Below, in pieces: positions 38,623 to 42,453 of a DNA stretch of 42,453 nt. The stretch comes from Candidatus Stahliibacteriota bacterium (GTDB lineage Bacteria > Hydrothermota > UBA3072): assembly GCA_004377355.1 (NCBI GenBank), contig SOIB01000103.1:1-42453 (forward strand), read 5' to 3'. Each line of letters opens with the position of its first letter. Position 1 is the stretch's first letter. The notes under the pieces are model-generated. The model saw only the letters and a list, made by a program, of their open reading frames with translations, was not told the DNA's origin and made no database searches. Position numbers and translations under genes: made by a program.

Positions 38623-40101
38623 ATGGCGGAAGATAGAGAGCGATGGGGTTCGAGGTCATCCTTTATTTTTGCTGCTGTAGGTGCTGCAATTGGTCTTGGC
38701 AATGTCTGGAGATTCCCATATATAACTTACCAGAACGGTGGTGGAGCATTTCTTATTCCTTATTTTATCGCACTTATTACCGCAGGTATTCCACTTATGA
38801 TACTGGAGTACGCTGTTGGTCTAAAAACGCAGGGAGCCCCACCTGTTGCACTAAAGAAGATATGGAAAAAGGCAGAATGGATTGGATGGTTTGCTATACT
38901 GATTGTCTTTGTTCTTGCGACATACTATGCAACCATAATGTCCTGGGCTGTCAATTATTTCTATCATTCATTTACACTTGCTTGGGGTAGAACTGGTCCG
39001 GAGATAAATAATTTCTTTAACAATATATTGTTAGGTAAATCAGGCTCTCCAGGAATTCTTGGTGGAATACAGTGGCCTGTTCTTGCAGGTCTTGCAATAA
39101 CATGGATACTGATTTATCTCGCTCTATTTAAAGGTGTAAAGACCCTTGGTAAGATTGTTTATTTCACAGTAGGTATTCCCTGGCTCATACTAATCATTAT
39201 GGTAATAAGAGGACTTACACTGCCTGGAGCAATAGATGGCTTAAACTTCTATCTGACCCCTGATTTTTCAGTTCTCTTGAACCCGAGGGTCTGGCTGGCA
39301 GCCTATGGGCAGATATTCTTTACACTATCGCTTGCCATGGGCACACTCATAGTATACGCCAGTTATTTACCGAAAGATTCAGACATCACAGCAAATGCAT
39401 TTATTACGAGTCTTGCTAACTGCGGAACATCATTCTTTGCAGGCTTTGCTGTTTTCTCCACACTTGGTTATCTTGCCCAATCAATGGGAGTGACTGTCCC
39501 TGAAGTAACAACCTCTGGATTGGGTCTTGCCTTTGTAACCTATCCCACTGCTATTAACCTACTCCCCGTTGCATCTCAGTTATTTGGAGCCCTGTTCTTT
39601 CTATTACTTTTAACATTGGGCATCGATTCAGCATTTTCCCAGGTTGAGCCTGTAGTAGGCAGTATTGCGGATAAATGGGGGTTTAACAAGAAATGGGTTC
39701 TTCCTTCGGTTTGCATCTTCGGATTCATTGTAGGGATTCCATTTACAACGCGGGGTGGTTTTTATTGGGTGGATATAGTTGACCATTTTATTGCAACATA
39801 TGGTTTAACCCTCGTAGGTTTCCTCGAGTGTATAGTAATCGGATATGTGTTTGGAGCATCTGAAATTAGAGGATATATTAATAGTGTTTCAGATGTAAGA
39901 ATTGGTCCCTGGTGGGATGTATTTATTAAGTTTATTACACCGATTGTTCTCGGTGTATCCTTCGTTATGCAACTCATCAAACTTATTCAAAGAGGTTATG
40001 GTGCGTATCCTATATGGACTGCATTTACAGGTATTGGTTTATTAATTGTATTGCTTATTTTATCATTTGTCTTTTCCAAGAGAAAAGGAGGTAACCCATG
40101 A
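38623..40101 (+). CDS. Neurotransmitter:sodium symporter (NSS/SNF) family transporter, second paralog
   Basis: AAVGAAIGLGNVWRFPYITYQNGGGAFLIPY; clearly paralogous to 12375-13835. Confidence 0.95.
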   Translation: MAEDRERWGSRSSFIFAAVGAAIGLGNVWRFPYITYQNGGGAFLIPYFIALITAGIPLMILEYAVGLKTQGAPPVALKKIWKKAEWIGWFAILIVFVLATYYATIMSWAVNYFYHSFTLAWGRTGPEINNFFNNILLGKSGSPGILGGIQWPVLAGLAITWILIYLALFKGVKTLGKIVYFTVGIPWLILIIMVIRGLTLPGAIDGLNFYLTPDFSVLLNPRVWLAAYGQIFFTLSLAMGTLIVYASYLPKDSDITANAFITSLANCGTSFFAGFAVFSTLGYLAQSMGVTVPEVTTSGLGLAFVTYPTAINLLPVASQLFGALFFLLLLTLGIDSAFSQVEPVVGSIADKWGFNKKWVLPSVCIFGFIVGIPFTTRGGFYWVDIVDHFIATYGLTLVGFLECIVIGYVFGASEIRGYINSVSDVRIGPWWDVFIKFITPIVLGVSFVMQLIKLIQRGYGAYPIWTAFTGIGLLIVLLILSFVFSKRKGGNP

Positions 40102-40220
40102 ATACCTCTGCAATAGTTATGCTAGTATTTGCTGCGGTTATTTTATATGGTGGGTTAGTCTACTATATGGTAAAAGCAGCAAAAGGAAAACGTCCTAAGC
40201 ATGAGGAGGAGAGAGAATAA
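40098..40220 (+). CDS. MetS-like NSS transporter small subunit, 40 aa
   Basis: ATGA overlap with the NSS stop, SD GGAGG; MNTSAIVMLVFAAVILYGGLVYYMVKAAKGKRPKHEEERE. Not in the ORF track. Confidence 0.85.
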   Translation: MNTSAIVMLVFAAVILYGGLVYYMVKAAKGKRPKHEEERE

Positions 40221-40319
40221 TTGTATCAAAAAAGTGTAAAACCTCTAGATTATGGGGGAGTCTGGAGTGAACCACATAAGTGGTTTCTAAAACAAAGAAT
40301 TGGTTACAAAAAACCATAA
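40221..40319 (+). CDS. Possible 32 aa small ORF (TTG start)
   Basis: Directly follows the MetS-like stop; MYQKSVKPLDYGGVWSEPHKWFLKQRIGYKKP; GGAGG about 11 nt upstream. Confidence 0.35.
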   Translation: MYQKSVKPLDYGGVWSEPHKWFLKQRIGYKKP

Positions 40320-40334
40320 AAAGTAGGAGGTTTT

Positions 40335-41264
40335 ATGAAAAAGACTCTCTTGATTGTTGCACTTGTTGTGTTACTGGTTAGTTTATCCGTCAACGGAGCA
40401 GCAACTGCAAGGATGGATCTATGGGATGTCTATGACAACTTCTTAGTAAAGGCAAAATATGTGGACCTTACCCATGCATTTATGCCTGATCAACCAGTCT
40501 GGCCAGGCTTTGGTAATGCGAAGTTTGAGCCAACAAGGGCTGGTGCAGACCTTGGAGATTATGCAAGTAAGGGTGATGTGTTCACCTATGAAGCTCACGG
40601 ATTCATTGCTACTACTTATTATATTCCAACCGACCAATATGGAACCCAGCTCGATCCCCCAGCACACTGGGATGCCTACTATGCTACAATAGATGAGTTA
40701 CCAGCTACATACTGTGTAAGACCATTAGTGGTCATTGATATTTCAAAGAAATATGCTGAGACTCCTGGCTATCACGGTCAGGTAGATGATATAAAAGCCT
40801 GGGAGGAGAAACATGGAATGATTCCGGAAGGCTCAGTGGTTATGTTCCGTTCAGACTACTACACGACCTGGCCTGCAAAAGACTTCAATGCAAAACCATT
40901 CCCAGGTGTACACATCGATGCTCTTAAGTTCCTGCACAATGAAAGACATATTCTCTTCCACGGACATGAGGCTCTGGATACTGATACGACACCTTCTCTT
41001 GAAGGTGAATACTGGCTGATGCACAATGGTTTCTGCCAGGCTGAGGGTGTGATGAATCTCGATAAGGTTCCTGCTAAGGGAGCACTTATTGCAATCGGCT
41101 ATGCGAAACCTATGGGTGGAGCTGGTGGATATGCGAGATATATAGCTATCTGTCCTCCTGATTGGGAATACGGAGTTTCTGTTGTAGAGGTACCTGGTGC
41201 TCCAACTATCAAATACGATAAGCCTCTCGTCTGGGATTCAAAGAAAGGAATGAGGACGAGATAA
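40335..41264 (+). CDS. Exported cyclase family protein (kynurenine formamidase/isatin hydrolase-like fold)
   Basis: Signal peptide MKKTLLIVALVVLLVSLSVNGAATA; YVDLTHAFMPDQPVWPG, YGTQLDPPAHWD, HILFHGHEALDTDTTPSLEGEYWLMHNG. Confidence 0.88.
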   Translation: MKKTLLIVALVVLLVSLSVNGAATARMDLWDVYDNFLVKAKYVDLTHAFMPDQPVWPGFGNAKFEPTRAGADLGDYASKGDVFTYEAHGFIATTYYIPTDQYGTQLDPPAHWDAYYATIDELPATYCVRPLVVIDISKKYAETPGYHGQVDDIKAWEEKHGMIPEGSVVMFRSDYYTTWPAKDFNAKPFPGVHIDALKFLHNERHILFHGHEALDTDTTPSLEGEYWLMHNGFCQAEGVMNLDKVPAKGALIAIGYAKPMGGAGGYARYIAICPPDWEYGVSVVEVPGAPTIKYDKPLVWDSKKGMRTR

Positions 41265-41432
41265 GAAGTAAGGAGAAAAGAGGCTGATTAAGGTTTATAA
41301 TGCCAAAGCTCACATTTTTAAATACCTGGCTGAATCCTTTAAGGAAATGGGATTTCCTGCTTATACACTTTCAATCTATCCTAAGGGATAAAGTAGTTTG
41401 TTAACCTAGGGAAAAACCTAAAAGGAGGTAGT

Positions 41433-42453
41433 ATGAAGAAACTACTGTTTGTAATGGTCCTAGCACTACTCGTATCTTTCCCACTACATGCAGTTGAAGT
41501 AACCTGGGGAGGATTGTTCTACAACTATGCATTTTGGTGGATGAATGCTGATTTTGACTCAAATGTTCCAGCTGAGGGAACTGATGGTGATATGCATTAC
41601 TATATGCATGCCGATATTAATGCAACAGCGGATTTTGGTGACGGTGTAACTGCTTTTGTGAAGCTTGGTGACTGGGGTAACTATGGTAAGCATCCGATAA
41701 CAGGAGTAGGACCACTTGGAACACTAGGAATGGCTGTACACATAATGGCAGCATATATAAGTGCACAGAATCTCTTTGATAGCCCTATCGGAATTACTGC
41801 AGGTATAATACCCGTGACTTATGATGATATAGCCAATGACGGTGGAGAGGATGGTTTCACGGGTATAAAACTCAACGTGGCTACTGATATGTTAGACATC
41901 GATCTCTTTTCTTACAGGTGTGTGGAAAGGGGTGGTATGGGTTATATGATGATGGGAACGATGTTAACACCTCCACCCGATATAGATCTTCATGGTGTAT
42001 GGGCTACTGTGAAGCTGCCAGATGTTAATATTGAGATCAATGGTTTTGGATTCCTCAGACCAGAAGGCGACGATAAGCCTATGTGGGTTGGAGTTCGTTC
42101 TACCGGCTCACCTATAGAGGGTCTATCATATGTGGGTGATTTTGCAATGATGATGGGATCTGATGAGACTACAGATCCAGCTGTTGACTATTCTGGCATG
42201 TATTTCTCAGCAAGAGCTAGTTATGTATTTGATCCTGTTACCTTTGGTGGTGGTTACTACTCATTCTCAGGAGACGATGCTACGACTGCGGAAAATGAAG
42301 ACTACCAAGCTCCAACATTAGGGACATATGCCAATGGTTACTATAAGGGATGGCCAGGATTCGGTACTGCATACACCCTATGGAGTCCTTATGGATTTAA
42401 TCTCGTACTTCCAGGTATAAATCTCAATGTGATCAATGGAAATATTGGCTTTA
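41433..42453 (+). CDS. Porin-like outer-membrane beta-barrel protein, truncated by the window end
   Basis: SD AAAGGAGG, signal peptide MKKLLFVMVLALLVSFPLHA, then alternating Gly/aromatic-rich strands; open to the window end, hence absent from the track. Confidence 0.75.
   Translation, partial: MKKLLFVMVLALLVSFPLHAVEVTWGGLFYNYAFWWMNADFDSNVPAEGTDGDMHYYMHADINATADFGDGVTAFVKLGDWGNYGKHPITGVGPLGTLGMAVHIMAAYISAQNLFDSPIGITAGIIPVTYDDIANDGGEDGFTGIKLNVATDMLDIDLFSYRCVERGGMGYMMMGTMLTPPPDIDLHGVWATVKLPDVNIEINGFGFLRPEGDDKPMWVGVRSTGSPIEGLSYVGDFAMMMGSDETTDPAVDYSGMYFSARASYVFDPVTFGGGYYSFSGDDATTAENEDYQAPTLGTYANGYYKGWPGFGTAYTLWSPYGFNLVLPGINLNVINGNIGF

Noticed and set aside
41300-41404. 34 aa ATG ORF (MPKLTFLNTWLNPLRKWDFLLIHFQSILRDKVVC)
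   Set aside because: No SD; competing frame looks more protein-like; no supporting evidence.
1-42453. CRISPR arrays, rRNA, tRNA, transposases, prophage genes, restriction or toxin-antitoxin systems
   Set aside because: Looked for and not seen; no regularly spaced identical repeats or hallmark proteins in the track.

Overview
The window is a low-GC bacterial chromosomal segment. Gene content (BY-kinase/Wzz, AYYNTFYNA-type TPR lipoprotein, HEAT-repeat and TPR proteins) suggests an uncultured FCB/WOR-3-like lineage, but that placement is inference. It carries about 31 convincing CDSs: alr; a HEAT-repeat protein; a flippase-like / ThiD-like / GGDEF-STAND-TPR cluster; lpdA, an MmgE/PrpD protein, and an NSS transporter with a small subunit; a fully overlapping rng, TPR-lipoprotein, pyrK, pyrD, pyrF, pyrE, BY-kinase operon; ugd; purD; rarA; an ECF sigma / anti-sigma / HtrA-like operon; groESL; an amrS / ABC transporter / methyltransferase operon; a Na+/Ca2+ exchanger; an M42 peptidase; and hom, a second NSS transporter with a small subunit, an exported cyclase and a truncated porin-like ORF. 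No rRNA, tRNA, CRISPR array or transposase was found. The best leads are: (1) an ECF sigma / zinc-finger anti-sigma / HtrA-PDZ operon in which the HtrA-like protein has lost all three catalytic triad positions and which has a GGAAC-N17-CGTC self-type promoter; (2) several strong promoters placed 6-9 nt from the start codon, implying leaderless mRNAs; (3) two unannotated 39-40 aa MetS-like subunits, each coupled to an NSS transporter; (4) two conserved genes (HEAT protein, rarA) whose N-termini extend past the first ATG with no ATG/GTG/TTG start available; (5) a dispersed TTCTTTGCGT-CTTTGCGAGAGAAAA repeat placed co-directionally just upstream of three promoters.
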